64,000 nt of DNA, from positions 186,001 to 250,000 of the forward strand of contig CAYJLF010000004.1 of the NCBI GenBank assembly GCA_964371055.1, given 5' to 3'. The notes under the pieces were generated by a model. It did no database searches and was not told the DNA's origin. It was given only the letters and a program-made list of their open reading frames with translations. Each line of letters opens with the position of its first letter. Within the stretch, counting starts at the first letter, position 1. Below, piece after piece: positions 7,583-16,377 of the stretch. The position numbers and the translations under genes were made by a program. This stretch comes from CAYJLF01 sp964371055. Lineage in GTDB: Bacteria > Eisenbacteria > RBG-16-71-46 > CAIMUX01.

Positions 7583-8569
7583 TCAGTCTCCCCGGAAGAG
7601 ACGCCCGACGTCGCCCAGGACCGAGCCCTCCCCCTGGGATCCGCCGCGCTGCGGCGCCGCCTGGAGCATCCGTCCCGCCAGCCGCGAGAACGGCAGACTC
7701 TGGATCCAGATCTTTCCGGGACCGGTCAGGTTGACGAAGAAGACCCCTTCTCCGCCGAAGAGCATCGTCTTGATTCCGCCGGCCTGCACCACATCCATCT
7801 GGACCGTCTCGGTGATCGCGGCGAGGCATCCGGTGTCGACGTGCAGCACCTCGCCGGGGGCGAGCGTCCTCTCCGTCACCGTGCCGCCCATGTGAACGAA
7901 GACCCATCCGTCCCCCTCCAGCTTCTGCATGATGAATCCCTCGCCGCCGAAGAGGCCGGTGAGGATGCGGCGCTGGAAGAAGAGCCCGATCGAGACCCCC
8001 TTCGCGGCGGCGAGAAAGGAGTCCTTCTGGCAGATGAGGCGCCCGCCGACATCGCTCAGCCGGATCGGGAGAATGTTCCCGGGGAAAGGCGCGGCGAAGG
8101 CGACCCGCGCCTTGCCGGGAGCCTTGTTGGTGAACGCGGTGATGAAGAGGCTCTCGCCGGTCAGGAGCCGTTTGCCCGCGCCGACCAGCTTGTCCATGAA
8201 TCCCTTCCCGCCCGAGCCCGAACCGTCGCCGAAGATCGTGTCCATCTCGATCCGGCCGTCCTTGTACATCATGGCGCCCGCCTCGGCCACGGCGCTCTCC
8301 CCGGGGTCGAGCTCCACCTCGACGAACTGCATCTCCTGCCCGACGATCTTGAAGTCGATCTCATCCGCGCGCGGCGCGACGGCGGCGAACGTGGGGGCGG
8401 TCACCGCCGCCCCCCCACTCAACTCGGCCACGCGGCTGACCGGCAACCACTCCGTGAAACCCTGGCGCCAGCAGTGCGCGGTCGGGTGGGCCTGCGCGAA
8501 CGCGGAGGCCGCCGCGCCGTCGAACGGTCCCTGCTGGGAGCCATCCACATGGAAAAACCACTGGTTCAT
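7583..8569 (-). CDS. GYF-like + AIM24 family protein (TIGR00266-like)
   Basis: 328 residues. The first ~50 residues (WFFHVDGSQQGPF, then a conserved Trp and FTEWLPVSRV) match the bacterial GYF_2-type domain that often caps membrane or stress proteins. Residues ~70-300 form the AIM24 beta-rich fold (TIGR00266), recognisable from VELDPGESAVAEAGAMMYK, GGEGFIMQKLEGDGWVF and GEVLHVDTGCLAAI. The C-terminus is short and charged. The biochemical role of bacterial AIM24 proteins is not established; they are commonly linked to membrane or tellurium-stress gene sets. That fits the neighbouring TerB/DUF533-like gene, which sits 40 bases upstream on the same strand. GGAGGGAGG precedes the ATG. Confidence 0.88.
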   Translation of the reverse strand: MNQWFFHVDGSQQGPFDGAAASAFAQAHPTAHCWRQGFTEWLPVSRVAELSGGAAVTAPTFAAVAPRADEIDFKIVGQEMQFVEVELDPGESAVAEAGAMMYKDGRIEMDTIFGDGSGSGGKGFMDKLVGAGKRLLTGESLFITAFTNKAPGKARVAFAAPFPGNILPIRLSDVGGRLICQKDSFLAAAKGVSIGLFFQRRILTGLFGGEGFIMQKLEGDGWVFVHMGGTVTERTLAPGEVLHVDTGCLAAITETVQMDVVQAGGIKTMLFGGEGVFFVNLTGPGKIWIQSLPFSRLAGRMLQAAPQRGGSQGEGSVLGDVGRLFRGD

Positions 8570-8609
8570 TTGGAAACTTCCTCCCTCCGCTCGTCGCGGC
8601 TCTCCAGGT

Positions 8610-9257
8610 TCAGGCTCCGGCCGCGGGGCCCGGTCCGTTTTCGGGTCCGTCCAGTTGCGCCTCGAGGGCCCGGATCACCCCGGGATCGAGCCCGAGGCGG
8701 GAACTCAAGAGGGCGAGATAGGCGCGCTCCGCCGGCGTGTCGGGATCGATGGCCAGAAGCGAGGCGGCATAGACCTCGGCCGCGAGGGCTTGATCCGGCA
8801 CGCGCGCCACGAGGCGGTCCAGATCCAAGGGCTGGGCCATCTGCCGCTCCACGAAGTCACGAGCTTCCGGACCTTCTCCCTGGCGATCGAGATGCTCCAG
8901 GATCCGGGCCTTCTCCTCCGGATCGATCTCCCCATCCGCCTTCGAGGCGCTGATCATCGCCTCGATCAGGAGAAGCGCCCGATCCGGGGGCGGAGGGAAC
9001 GGCGGTGGGCCGGCGGGACTGCCGGACGGCGGACCGGGGGGCGGAAGAGCCGCGGCCTGCTTCCCCTTGATGTGCTCGTACGCGGCGATCGCGAGGCCGC
9101 CCAGGATCGTCAGCCCTTGGGGCGAGAGCGCGGTCCGGCCGATGGCCCCACCGAGGCCACCGCTCGACCCTCGGTAACGGTACCTCTTGCTTCCCCGGCG
9201 ACCACCGGAGAGTCCCCCCGCGATCAGGTCCCCCAGGAGCCGTTCGGCGTTGAACAT
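8610..9257 (-). CDS. DUF533 / TerB-like protein (YebE-type)
   Basis: 215 residues. The N-terminus (MFNAERLLGDLIAGG) and Gly/Arg-rich linker are followed by one hydrophobic segment (LTILGGLAIAAYEHI, about residues 47-61), a Pro-rich stretch and a C-terminal helical TerB-like domain containing ISASKADGEIDPEEK, an acidic Ca/metal-like loop. This order is that of DUF533/YebE inner-membrane proteins of unknown function. The start at 9257 was preferred because GGAGG lies nine bases upstream; an ATG at 9272 would remove that signal from the leader. It probably shares a transcript with the AIM24-like gene. No enzymatic motif is visible. Confidence 0.85.
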   Translation of the reverse strand: MFNAERLLGDLIAGGLSGGRRGSKRYRYRGSSGGLGGAIGRTALSPQGLTILGGLAIAAYEHIKGKQAAALPPPGPPSGSPAGPPPFPPPPDRALLLIEAMISASKADGEIDPEEKARILEHLDRQGEGPEARDFVERQMAQPLDLDRLVARVPDQALAAEVYAASLLAIDPDTPAERAYLALLSSRLGLDPGVIRALEAQLDGPENGPGPAAGA

Positions 9258-9312
9258 CGACTTTGCCTCCATTTGCCGTCCAAGGTCCGAGCCTGACCGG
9301 CATCGTACGGCC

Positions 9313-10992
9313 TCAGCTTCGGATGAGTTTCTTGTAACGAATCCGGTGCGGCTGATCGGCCTCGGCCCCGAGCCGCCGGTGACGATCCGCCTCGTAGTCG
9401 TCATAGCTCCCCTCGAACCAGAAGGCGCGGCTCTCCCCCTCGAAGGCCAGGATGTGCGTCGCGATCCGGTTCAAGAACCAGCGGTCGTGGCTGATCACCA
9501 CGGCACACCCGGCGAACTCCAGGAGCGCATCCTCCAGGGCACGAAGCGTGTCGACGTCCAGGTCATTGGTCGGCTCGTCCAGCAGCAGGAGGTTCCCGCC
9601 CGACTTGAGGAGCTTGGCGAGGTGTACGCGGTTGCGCTCTCCGCCGGAGAGGTGGCCGACGATCTTCTGCTGATCCCCCCCCTTGAAGCCGAAGGTCGCG
9701 ACGTACGATCGCGAGTTGATCTCGCGTTTGCCCAAAAGGATCCGATCCTCGCCGCCGGAGATCTCCTCCCACACGGTCTTGTCGGCGTCCAGCGCGTCCC
9801 GCACCTGGTCGACGTAGGAAACCGACACCGTCTCGCCGACTTTCAGTTCGCCGCCGTCCGGCCCTTCCTGGCCGACGATCATCCGGAAGAGCGTCGTCTT
9901 GCCGGCGCCGTTCGGTCCGATGACCCCGACGATGCCGCCCCGGGGAAGGTTGAAGCTCAACTCGTCGTAGAGCAGATTCTCACCATAGGCCTTGCGCACC
10001 TTCGCCGCGCGCACCACGACGTCGCCGAGCCGCGGTCCGGGCGGGATCACGATCTCGGCCGTCTCCTGCACCTTGTCCTGGTCGCGGCCGAGAAGTTCCT
10101 CGTAGGCCTGGAGGCGCGCCTTGCTCTTCGCCTGCCGGGCCCGCGGACTCATGCGGACCCAATCGAGTTCGCGCTGGAGGGTTCGCTGCCGCTTCGACTC
10201 GGCTTTCTCCTCGTTCCGCAGCCGGTCACGCTTCTGTTCCAGCCAGGAGGAGTAGTTCCCCTCCCACGGGATGCCGTGCCCGCGATCGAGTTCGAGGATC
10301 CAGCCGGCGACATTGTCGAGGAAGTAGCGATCGTGCGTCACCGCGACGATCGTGCCGGGGAAATCCTGCAGGTGCCGTTCCAGCCAGGCGACCGACTCGG
10401 CGTCCAAGTGGTTGGTCGGCTCGTCGAGCAGGAGGAGATCGGGCTGCTGCAGGAGCACCCGGCAGAGCGCGACGCGGCGGCGCTCCCCTCCGGAGAGGGT
10501 CGAGACGTCGGCATCCCCCGGCGGACATCGGAGCGCGTCCATCGCGATCTCGATCTTGCGGTCGACGTCCCAGCCGTCGGCATGCTCGATCTTCTCCTGG
10601 ACGTCTGACTGCTCCTGGATCAGGGCATCCATTTCCTCCGGCTCCAGGGGTTCGCCCAGGCGGGTGCTGATCTCCTCGAACCGGCGCATGAGATCGCGCA
10701 ACTCGGCCAGCCCGTCCTCGATGTTGCCCCGCACATCCTTCGCCGGATCGAGTTGTGGCTCTTGCGACAGGAAGCCGACCCGGATCCCGGCGGCGGCCTG
10801 GGCCTCGCCGAGATGCTCGGTGTCGACCCCGGCCATGATCCGCAGGAGGCTCGACTTGCCGGCGCCGTTCGAGCCGAGGACGCCGATCTTGGCGCCGAAG
10901 TAGAACGAGAGCCAGATATCGCGCAGGACGACCTTGTCGGGGGGGTGGACTTTCCCCACCCCCTTCATGGTGTAAATGAACGGCTGAGCCAC
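9313..10992 (-). CDS. ettA: ABC-F ATPase, energy-dependent translational throttle protein EttA
   Basis: 559 residues, the expected length of EttA. Two ABC cassettes are visible, with Walker A GSNGAGKSS near residue 40 and GPNGAGKTT near 355, each followed by LSGGE signatures and LLLDEPTNHLD / LLLDEPTNDLD Walker B blocks. The inter-domain linker, the ~95-residue arm region (ERFEEISTRLGE...) and the MSPRARQAKSKAR stretch are typical of EttA rather than Uup or antibiotic-resistance ABC-F proteins. It binds the ribosomal E site and gates entry into elongation according to ATP/ADP ratio. The gene is divergent from the BNR-repeat gene. There are no membrane segments, as expected for ABC-F. Confidence 0.95.
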   Translation of the reverse strand: MAQPFIYTMKGVGKVHPPDKVVLRDIWLSFYFGAKIGVLGSNGAGKSSLLRIMAGVDTEHLGEAQAAAGIRVGFLSQEPQLDPAKDVRGNIEDGLAELRDLMRRFEEISTRLGEPLEPEEMDALIQEQSDVQEKIEHADGWDVDRKIEIAMDALRCPPGDADVSTLSGGERRRVALCRVLLQQPDLLLLDEPTNHLDAESVAWLERHLQDFPGTIVAVTHDRYFLDNVAGWILELDRGHGIPWEGNYSSWLEQKRDRLRNEEKAESKRQRTLQRELDWVRMSPRARQAKSKARLQAYEELLGRDQDKVQETAEIVIPPGPRLGDVVVRAAKVRKAYGENLLYDELSFNLPRGGIVGVIGPNGAGKTTLFRMIVGQEGPDGGELKVGETVSVSYVDQVRDALDADKTVWEEISGGEDRILLGKREINSRSYVATFGFKGGDQQKIVGHLSGGERNRVHLAKLLKSGGNLLLLDEPTNDLDVDTLRALEDALLEFAGCAVVISHDRWFLNRIATHILAFEGESRAFWFEGSYDDYEADRHRRLGAEADQPHRIRYKKLIRS

Positions 10993-11114
10993 GAATCCTC
11001 CTCCCGGGCAACCGACCAGCGATCCGCCTCATCCAACCTTCCGGGCCGGGGCGGTCCGTAACGGTACACGTCTCCGAGGTCCGAGCGCCACCCCCGCCCG
11101 CCGCGGAACCCGAC

Positions 11115-11143
11115 TTGTCCGAAAGCTGCGTTTATGCTACACT
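11115..11143 (+). promoter_or_regulatory. Sigma-70-like promoter for the BNR-repeat protein gene
   Basis: TTGTCC (11115-11120) and TACACT (11138-11143) are separated by exactly 17 bases, about 55 bases upstream of the ATG at 11200. An in-frame ATG at 11134 lies inside this element, which supports the downstream start. Prediction by eye only. Confidence 0.5.
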
Positions 11144-11199
11144 TAAGCGCAATGCTTCCGATGAGACGGATGACCCTCGACCCTGGAGGAGGTCCCACC

Positions 11200-13731
11200 A
11201 TGACCCGTCCCCGCACCCGGCTCTGGTTTCCCCTGTTCGCCGCCGCCGTCCTGACGGTATGCGCCGCGCTCCCGTCCTCGGCTGACGACCAGGCGTCGTG
11301 GCCGGAGACGACGCGCGACTACCTGCGGATGATGGACGAGCGCTATGCCCCGCTCGTCACGGCCGATCCCACCACCACGCGCGGCACCGGCTTCAAGCCG
11401 TACCAAAGATACAAGTGGCTCGTCGAGCGACGCCTCGAGCCGGGCCAGCAGGACATGACTCCCGGCGCCCGCTGGGAAGCCTGGCAGGAACTTCGCAGGA
11501 TGGAGCAGGAGAAGGGCACGCGCAGCGAGACCTGGTTCAATCTCGGCCCGGCCAACGTCGCCGGCCGCTGTCTCGCGATCGATGTTCATCCGACCAATCC
11601 CGACATCGTCTATGCGGGGTTCGCCAGCAGCGGCATCTGGAAGACGACCAACGGCGGGACGACCTGGACCGCGCTGGATGACTTCCTCCCTACCCTGGCG
11701 GTGGGATCGATCGAGATCGACGTCAACAACCCCGATCACATCTGGATCGGCACCGGCGAGGGCTGGGGAAACGTCGACGCGGTCTTCGGCGTCGGGATCC
11801 TCGAGTCGACCGATGCGGGAGCGACCTGGAACACGACCGGGATGAGCTACCCGCTGAGCAACAGCCGGGCCGTCTTCGAGATCGAACACAACCCGGTCAC
11901 GGGAACCCTGATGGCGGCGACCGGCCACGGCCTCTGGCGCTCGACCGACGGCGGCGTCACCTATACGCAGGTCATGACCACGGGCGACTGGATGGACGTC
12001 GAGCTCCAGCGTGGCTCCACCAGCGTGATGTTCGCAACCTGCATGGCGTCGGCGGAGAACGGGTTCTACCGCTCCACGGATGACGGTCTGACTTGGACCC
12101 GCATCGTCGCCGGCGCCCCCACCACGGACATCGGCAACAACCGGTTCGCCCTGACCGACGTCGATCCGAACCATGTCCTCTTCGCCTGCGCCAACGGCGG
12201 AGGCACGCAGAAGGGGATCTGGCGCTCGACGGACGGCGGCCTGAACTTCACGCAGATTTTCGGCGCGGGGAATCACTACGGGCCGCAGGGGTGGTACAAC
12301 CTCACGATCGACATCTCGCCGGTCAGCACCAGCACCGTCTTCTCCGGCGGAGTCGACTTCTACCGCTCGGGCAATGGCGGCACTTCCTTCTTCCAGACTG
12401 CGGGCAACGTGCACGTCGACCACCACGCCACAGCCTGGGCGCCCAGCAATTCGAGTCACTTCTGGGTGGGGAGCGACGGAGGCGTCTGGAAGAGCACCGA
12501 CGGAGGCACCTCCTTCCTCGACGTGAACACCGGGCTCATCACGATGCAGTTCTACGCGATCAACCACGCCGAAACCGATCCCCACCTCGCGCTGGGCGGC
12601 ACGCAGGACAACGGCACCTGGCGCTACAACAACAACGTGAACTGGACCTACGTCATCGGTGGCGACGGGTTCTTCTGCGAAATCGACCGCGTGACTCCGG
12701 CGACGATGTACGGCGAACTCTACTACGGCGATCACCGCCGTTCGGTCAACGGCGGCGGCACCTTCTTCTCCAAGAACACGGGGATCACCGAGCAGGGGCC
12801 GTGGGAAACGCCCACCTGGATGGACTACTCCAATCCGCAGATCATCTGGACGGCCCACAACACGAAGGTCTTCCGAACCACGAACCGCATGGACCTCTGG
12901 GTCGACATGAACATGCCCGTGGGGCTGGGAGGGGGACGGAGCATCCACCAGTGCCGCGACGTCCCGAGCACGGTCGTGGTGCTGGGCGGCGCGCGCGTCT
13001 GGGTGACGACCGACTCCGGCGCCTCGTGGACCAACAAGACCGGCTCCCTGGCCACCGGGAACCAGTTGAGCGACGTCTACTGCCACCCCACCGATCCGAA
13101 TACCTGGGTGGTCACGCTCTCCACCTTCTCGACCAGCACCTACAAGCAGGTCAGCAAGACCACCGACGGCGGCACGACCTGGGTGGCGATCGACACCGGG
13201 CTGCCGGACGAGCCGATGAACGCGATCGAGATGGACCCGCAGCATCCGGACCGCTACTTCGTCGGTTCGGACCTCGCGGTCTACTACTCGCCGGATGCGG
13301 GTGCGACCTGGCTCCCGTTCAACACCGGGCTGCCGCACGTCATGATCGACGACCTGAGGCTGCACGACAGCGCCCGCCTGCTCCGGGTGGGAACGCACGG
13401 GCGCGGCATGTGGGAGGTTGACATCTCGAACCTGGGCGGCAGCGAGTCGGTCGAGACGCACCCCCGGGTCGAGCCTTTGACGCTGCGCGTGTTCGGGAAT
13501 CCGGCCACGGAGACGACGACCCTGCGTTACGGCACGCGCGAGCCCGGGCAGCTTCGTCTGGCCCTTTATGATCTCCAGGGCCGCGAGGTCAAACTCCTCC
13601 TCGATCGGTTCAACTACGGCACGATCGGGGCGATGGAAGTGGATGTCCGGGACCTACCGGCCGGCGTCTATTTCGCTCGCCTGACCGCCGGGAAGGACGA
13701 GATCTCGCAGAAGCTGGTCGTTCGGCACTAG
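11200..13731 (+). CDS. Secreted BNR/sortilin-like repeat protein with type A C-terminal sorting domain
   Basis: 843 residues. A signal peptide covers about residues 1-27. The body holds many BNR/Asp-box motifs (S-x-D-x-G-x-T-W), for example STDGGVTY, STDDGLTW, TTDGGTTW and SPDAGATW, arranged as in VPS10/sortilin-type and glycosidase-like beta-propellers (often two stacked propellers). The last ~85 residues (starting near VEPLTLRVFGNP, with LALYDLQGREV, LPAGVYFARL and the final KLVVRH) look like a FlgD-like / Por-secretion type A sorting domain. It is therefore probably exported by a type IX-like system and retained on or shed from the surface. No catalytic residue set can be claimed. GGAGGAGG precedes the ATG; a strong hairpin follows the stop. 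Confidence 0.87.
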   Translation: MTRPRTRLWFPLFAAAVLTVCAALPSSADDQASWPETTRDYLRMMDERYAPLVTADPTTTRGTGFKPYQRYKWLVERRLEPGQQDMTPGARWEAWQELRRMEQEKGTRSETWFNLGPANVAGRCLAIDVHPTNPDIVYAGFASSGIWKTTNGGTTWTALDDFLPTLAVGSIEIDVNNPDHIWIGTGEGWGNVDAVFGVGILESTDAGATWNTTGMSYPLSNSRAVFEIEHNPVTGTLMAATGHGLWRSTDGGVTYTQVMTTGDWMDVELQRGSTSVMFATCMASAENGFYRSTDDGLTWTRIVAGAPTTDIGNNRFALTDVDPNHVLFACANGGGTQKGIWRSTDGGLNFTQIFGAGNHYGPQGWYNLTIDISPVSTSTVFSGGVDFYRSGNGGTSFFQTAGNVHVDHHATAWAPSNSSHFWVGSDGGVWKSTDGGTSFLDVNTGLITMQFYAINHAETDPHLALGGTQDNGTWRYNNNVNWTYVIGGDGFFCEIDRVTPATMYGELYYGDHRRSVNGGGTFFSKNTGITEQGPWETPTWMDYSNPQIIWTAHNTKVFRTTNRMDLWVDMNMPVGLGGGRSIHQCRDVPSTVVVLGGARVWVTTDSGASWTNKTGSLATGNQLSDVYCHPTDPNTWVVTLSTFSTSTYKQVSKTTDGGTTWVAIDTGLPDEPMNAIEMDPQHPDRYFVGSDLAVYYSPDAGATWLPFNTGLPHVMIDDLRLHDSARLLRVGTHGRGMWEVDISNLGGSESVETHPRVEPLTLRVFGNPATETTTLRYGTREPGQLRLALYDLQGREVKLLLDRFNYGTIGAMEVDVRDLPAGVYFARLTAGKDEISQKLVVRH

Positions 13732-13796
13732 CGAGGCGACCACGCATGGCCGATCGGACGTCCTTCCGACGCCGATCCGGCCGCGCCTGACGAAGC

Positions 13797-13832
13797 ACGA
13801 GGCGGCTGTCCCCGACGGGGCGGCCGCCTCGT
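13797..13832 (+). terminator. Strong GC hairpin downstream of the BNR-repeat gene
   Basis: ACGAGGCGGC (13797-13806) pairs perfectly with GCCGCCTCGT (13823-13832), and the loop itself contains CCCC/GGGG able to extend the structure. No U-tract follows, so termination efficiency is uncertain. It lies 65 bases after the stop of the upstream gene. Confidence 0.6.
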
Positions 13833-13937
13833 CACGTCCGGTCCGGTACCGCCTGCCGCAAGCTCGGCGGCGGCATGCTTCCTGCCAGAGGAACCTCCTG
13901 CGTCCACGCTTCGTCACCGTCGAACAGGAGGGTCGCC

Positions 13938-15149
13938 ATGCCGCGCTGGGTCGTCGCGGGCCACACGTGCTCCCTTCGCCGGACCCGGTTGCGGTTGACA
14001 CTCGCCGCCATCGCCGCGGCGGCCTGCGCCCGGGAGCATCCCGTTAACTCGACCGGACCGGTGGACCCTCCGGTCGCCATCGTCGAGCCCGCGGAGGGAG
14101 ACACGGTTGGCGGGCGGGTCATGATCGAGGCGAGCGTTACCCATCGTGACGCTAAGGTGATCCGATTCCTGATCGACGGCGTGGTGGTCGACAGCGCGTC
14201 GGTACCCCCCTGGCGCGGATTCTGGGTCGCCGATGCGCCGGTGGGAGGCACCGAAGCGCGGATCACGGTCGCCCTTCAGGACATCGACGGCGGAAGCGTG
14301 ACCGCCGGGCCGATCGCGGTCTGGGTGCGACACGATCGCCCGCCCGGCGTCACGATCGCTGCGCCAGCCCGAGCCGTCTGGATCGAACGACGGACCGGAG
14401 CCGCCCTGACCGCCGACGCCAACGATCCCGAGGAGGGACCCCTCCCGCCGGAGCGGATCATCTGGTCGGGTTCGCACCTCCCCCGCACCCTTCCCGGAGA
14501 TCATCTGCCGCTGGATCTCCTGACCGAGGAGGAGCAGTTCGTCACGGCGACCGCGACTGACCGCTGGGGGTTGGCCGGCACGTGCACGATCCGGATCCGC
14601 CCGTTCTCCTACCGTCCGCCCGCCACGCCCGAGGAGTGCCTCACGAATCTCTTCGCCGCGATCAGAGCGGCCGATCCGGACGGGTTTGTCGGCGGTTGCG
14701 CCGAGTGCTTTCGCTTCGTCCCTTGCGTGATGGAAGCGGAACGGTCCGGGTGGCCTCTCGCGTGGAACCGGTCGCTCGTCGCCACCGCGGTGCAGAACTG
14801 GTTCGCCGACCCCGAGGTCGGGTGGATCGAATGGGACCCCGGCGCGGTGCGACTCGCCCGATGGACCGCCGCCGATACGACGTGGGCGTGGGCGGAGTGC
14901 GGCCCGACCTCTCTCTCCTGGTCCTCGACCTGCGCCGCGGGGGGGACGGCCGGTCTGCTTCTGGCGCGGAGGGCTGGCGAGGCCTGGAGAGTCCAGTCCT
15001 GGCATGACCGACCGGGTCCCGGCGAGGTCAGCCTCGCAGCGGTGCTGGCAGGCTATGGTGGCCTGGCCCCGGCGTCGCCCGCCGGTCAGGTTGCTAGAGC
15101 TGCCGCTCGTCCGCCAGGCGCACCACGACGAAGCGCTCCGGGCGGATGA
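13938..15149 (+). CDS. Putative lipoprotein with Ig-like domain, unknown function
   Basis: 403 residues. The N-terminus is a basic, hydrophobic signal ending in AIAAAAC, a plausible lipobox (Cys near residue 32). A ~90-residue Ig/cadherin-like segment follows, beginning PPVAIVEPAEGDTV and containing FLIDGVVVDS, the pattern of bacterial Big-type domains. A second beta-rich region and a C-terminal ~130-residue domain with several Cys (GGCAECFRFVPC) follow; that C-terminal part resembles small ligand-binding or NTF2-like folds only loosely. Start at 13938 was chosen for the AGGAGG eight bases upstream. Its 3' end overlaps the opposite-strand M16 gene by 56 bases, so the last ~18 residues share DNA with the peptidase C-terminus. 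No function is recognised. Confidence 0.72.
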   Translation: MPRWVVAGHTCSLRRTRLRLTLAAIAAAACAREHPVNSTGPVDPPVAIVEPAEGDTVGGRVMIEASVTHRDAKVIRFLIDGVVVDSASVPPWRGFWVADAPVGGTEARITVALQDIDGGSVTAGPIAVWVRHDRPPGVTIAAPARAVWIERRTGAALTADANDPEEGPLPPERIIWSGSHLPRTLPGDHLPLDLLTEEEQFVTATATDRWGLAGTCTIRIRPFSYRPPATPEECLTNLFAAIRAADPDGFVGGCAECFRFVPCVMEAERSGWPLAWNRSLVATAVQNWFADPEVGWIEWDPGAVRLARWTAADTTWAWAECGPTSLSWSSTCAAGGTAGLLLARRAGEAWRVQSWHDRPGPGEVSLAAVLAGYGGLAPASPAGQVARAAARPPGAPRRSAPGG

Positions 15150-16377
15150 CGGCTCGCGCCGCGGCGTTCACCTCCTCGACGCTGAGGCGGGAAATCGCCT
15201 CGATGTCACGCAACCAGAACTCCTCCTCGAGCCCGTAGAACGAACGGGAGAGGAAGTTCGTGGCGAGCTGATCGTTCGTCTCCAGCGCGAGCGGCAGGCT
15301 TCCGGTGAAGAACCGCCGCGCAAGGTCCAGCTCCTCCGCGGTGATGCCCTCCTCGAGCAGGCGGTCGATCTCCCGCTGCAGCACCGCGAGGGCCTCCTCC
15401 GCGGTTCCGGCGGCCGTTCTCGCCTCGGCGTAGAAGTAGCCGGTCTCCAGACGAGGATGGACGTTCGAGTGGACCTCGTAGACCAGGGCGCGTTCCTCCC
15501 GGAGAGCGCGCATCAGGCGGCAGCCCGGACCGCTTCCTCCGAGGACGAAGTTCATGACCACGGCCGCGAGGTAGCGCGGGCTGTCCCGGCGGAGGGCCAG
15601 GTTGCCGATCCGGAGGACCGCCTGCGCCAGACCATCTTTCTGGATCCGCTCGAGACCCGGGGCTTCCGCCGTGACCACGGGCGGAGGTGAAAAGCGATCC
15701 GCGCCGGTGCCGATCCAATCCCGGAACGTCCGCTCCGCCAGGCCGAGGATCTCCTCCGGATCGACGTCGCCGACGACGGCGAGCACCGCCGAGTCGGGGC
15801 GATAGGACTGGTGGTGGAAGCGTTTCACCTCCTCGGTCGTGAACCGCTCGATCGTCTCCGGGTAGCCGTCTCGAGGAAGGTGGTACGGATGCGCACCGTA
15901 GAGGCGCGCGAGGAAGCGATCCCGAACCAGGCTGGCGGGATCATCGCGACGACGATGGAGGAGACCGAGGAGCTCGGTGCGCCGCCGCTCCAGCTCTCCG
16001 GGATCGAACGCCGGTTCGAGCAGGACCTCCCCGAGTGTGGCCAGAAGCGCGTGGGCGTCGCGCGCGAGACCGCTGACCCCCGCCAGCGCGTAGTCGTAGT
16101 CCGACGCGATTCCGAGAGAGGCGCCCATCCCCTCGATATCCTCGGCCAGACGGGTGGCATCGCGGCGCAGAGTTCCGCGCCGGAGCAGGCTCGCCGTCAA
16201 CCCGGCCAGTCCGGCCTCGTCCGGCCGCTCGCACGCCACGCCCGCGGGGAGCAGGAGCGTGGCGGACAGGATCGGCAGGTGAGTGCGCTGCACGAGGGAG
16301 ATCGTCAGACCGTTCGGGAGCCGGGTGCGTCGCTCCACGAAGGCGTGATGCGACGGGTGGAGTGGATCAGATCCCAT
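15094..16377 (-). CDS. M16 family peptidase homolog lacking the zinc-binding motif
   Basis: 427 residues with the M16 fold (LPNGLTISLVQR at the N-terminus, the central NLALRRDSPRYLAAVVMNFVLGG-like segment, C-terminal R/Y-type substrate region). The inverse zinc motif HxxEH is missing: the equivalent position reads GLAGLTASLLRRGT. It is therefore expected to be the non-catalytic partner of a heterodimeric peptidase, as in mitochondrial processing peptidase or bacterial M16B pairs. The active partner lies immediately upstream and the genes overlap by 11 bases. Start ATG 16377 (MGSDPLHPSHH) was chosen over a GTG or ATG further upstream. Its stop overlaps the convergent lipoprotein gene. Confidence 0.9.
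   Translation of the reverse strand: MGSDPLHPSHHAFVERRTRLPNGLTISLVQRTHLPILSATLLLPAGVACERPDEAGLAGLTASLLRRGTLRRDATRLAEDIEGMGASLGIASDYDYALAGVSGLARDAHALLATLGEVLLEPAFDPGELERRRTELLGLLHRRRDDPASLVRDRFLARLYGAHPYHLPRDGYPETIERFTTEEVKRFHHQSYRPDSAVLAVVGDVDPEEILGLAERTFRDWIGTGADRFSPPPVVTAEAPGLERIQKDGLAQAVLRIGNLALRRDSPRYLAAVVMNFVLGGSGPGCRLMRALREERALVYEVHSNVHPRLETGYFYAEARTAAGTAEEALAVLQREIDRLLEEGITAEELDLARRFFTGSLPLALETNDQLATNFLSRSFYGLEEEFWLRDIEAISRLSVEEVNAAARAVIRPERFVVVRLADERQL

Noticed and set aside
13732..13937. A short gene between the BNR protein and the lipoprotein
   Set aside because: The interval is occupied by the terminator hairpin and a leader; no plausible start/stop with ribosome site.
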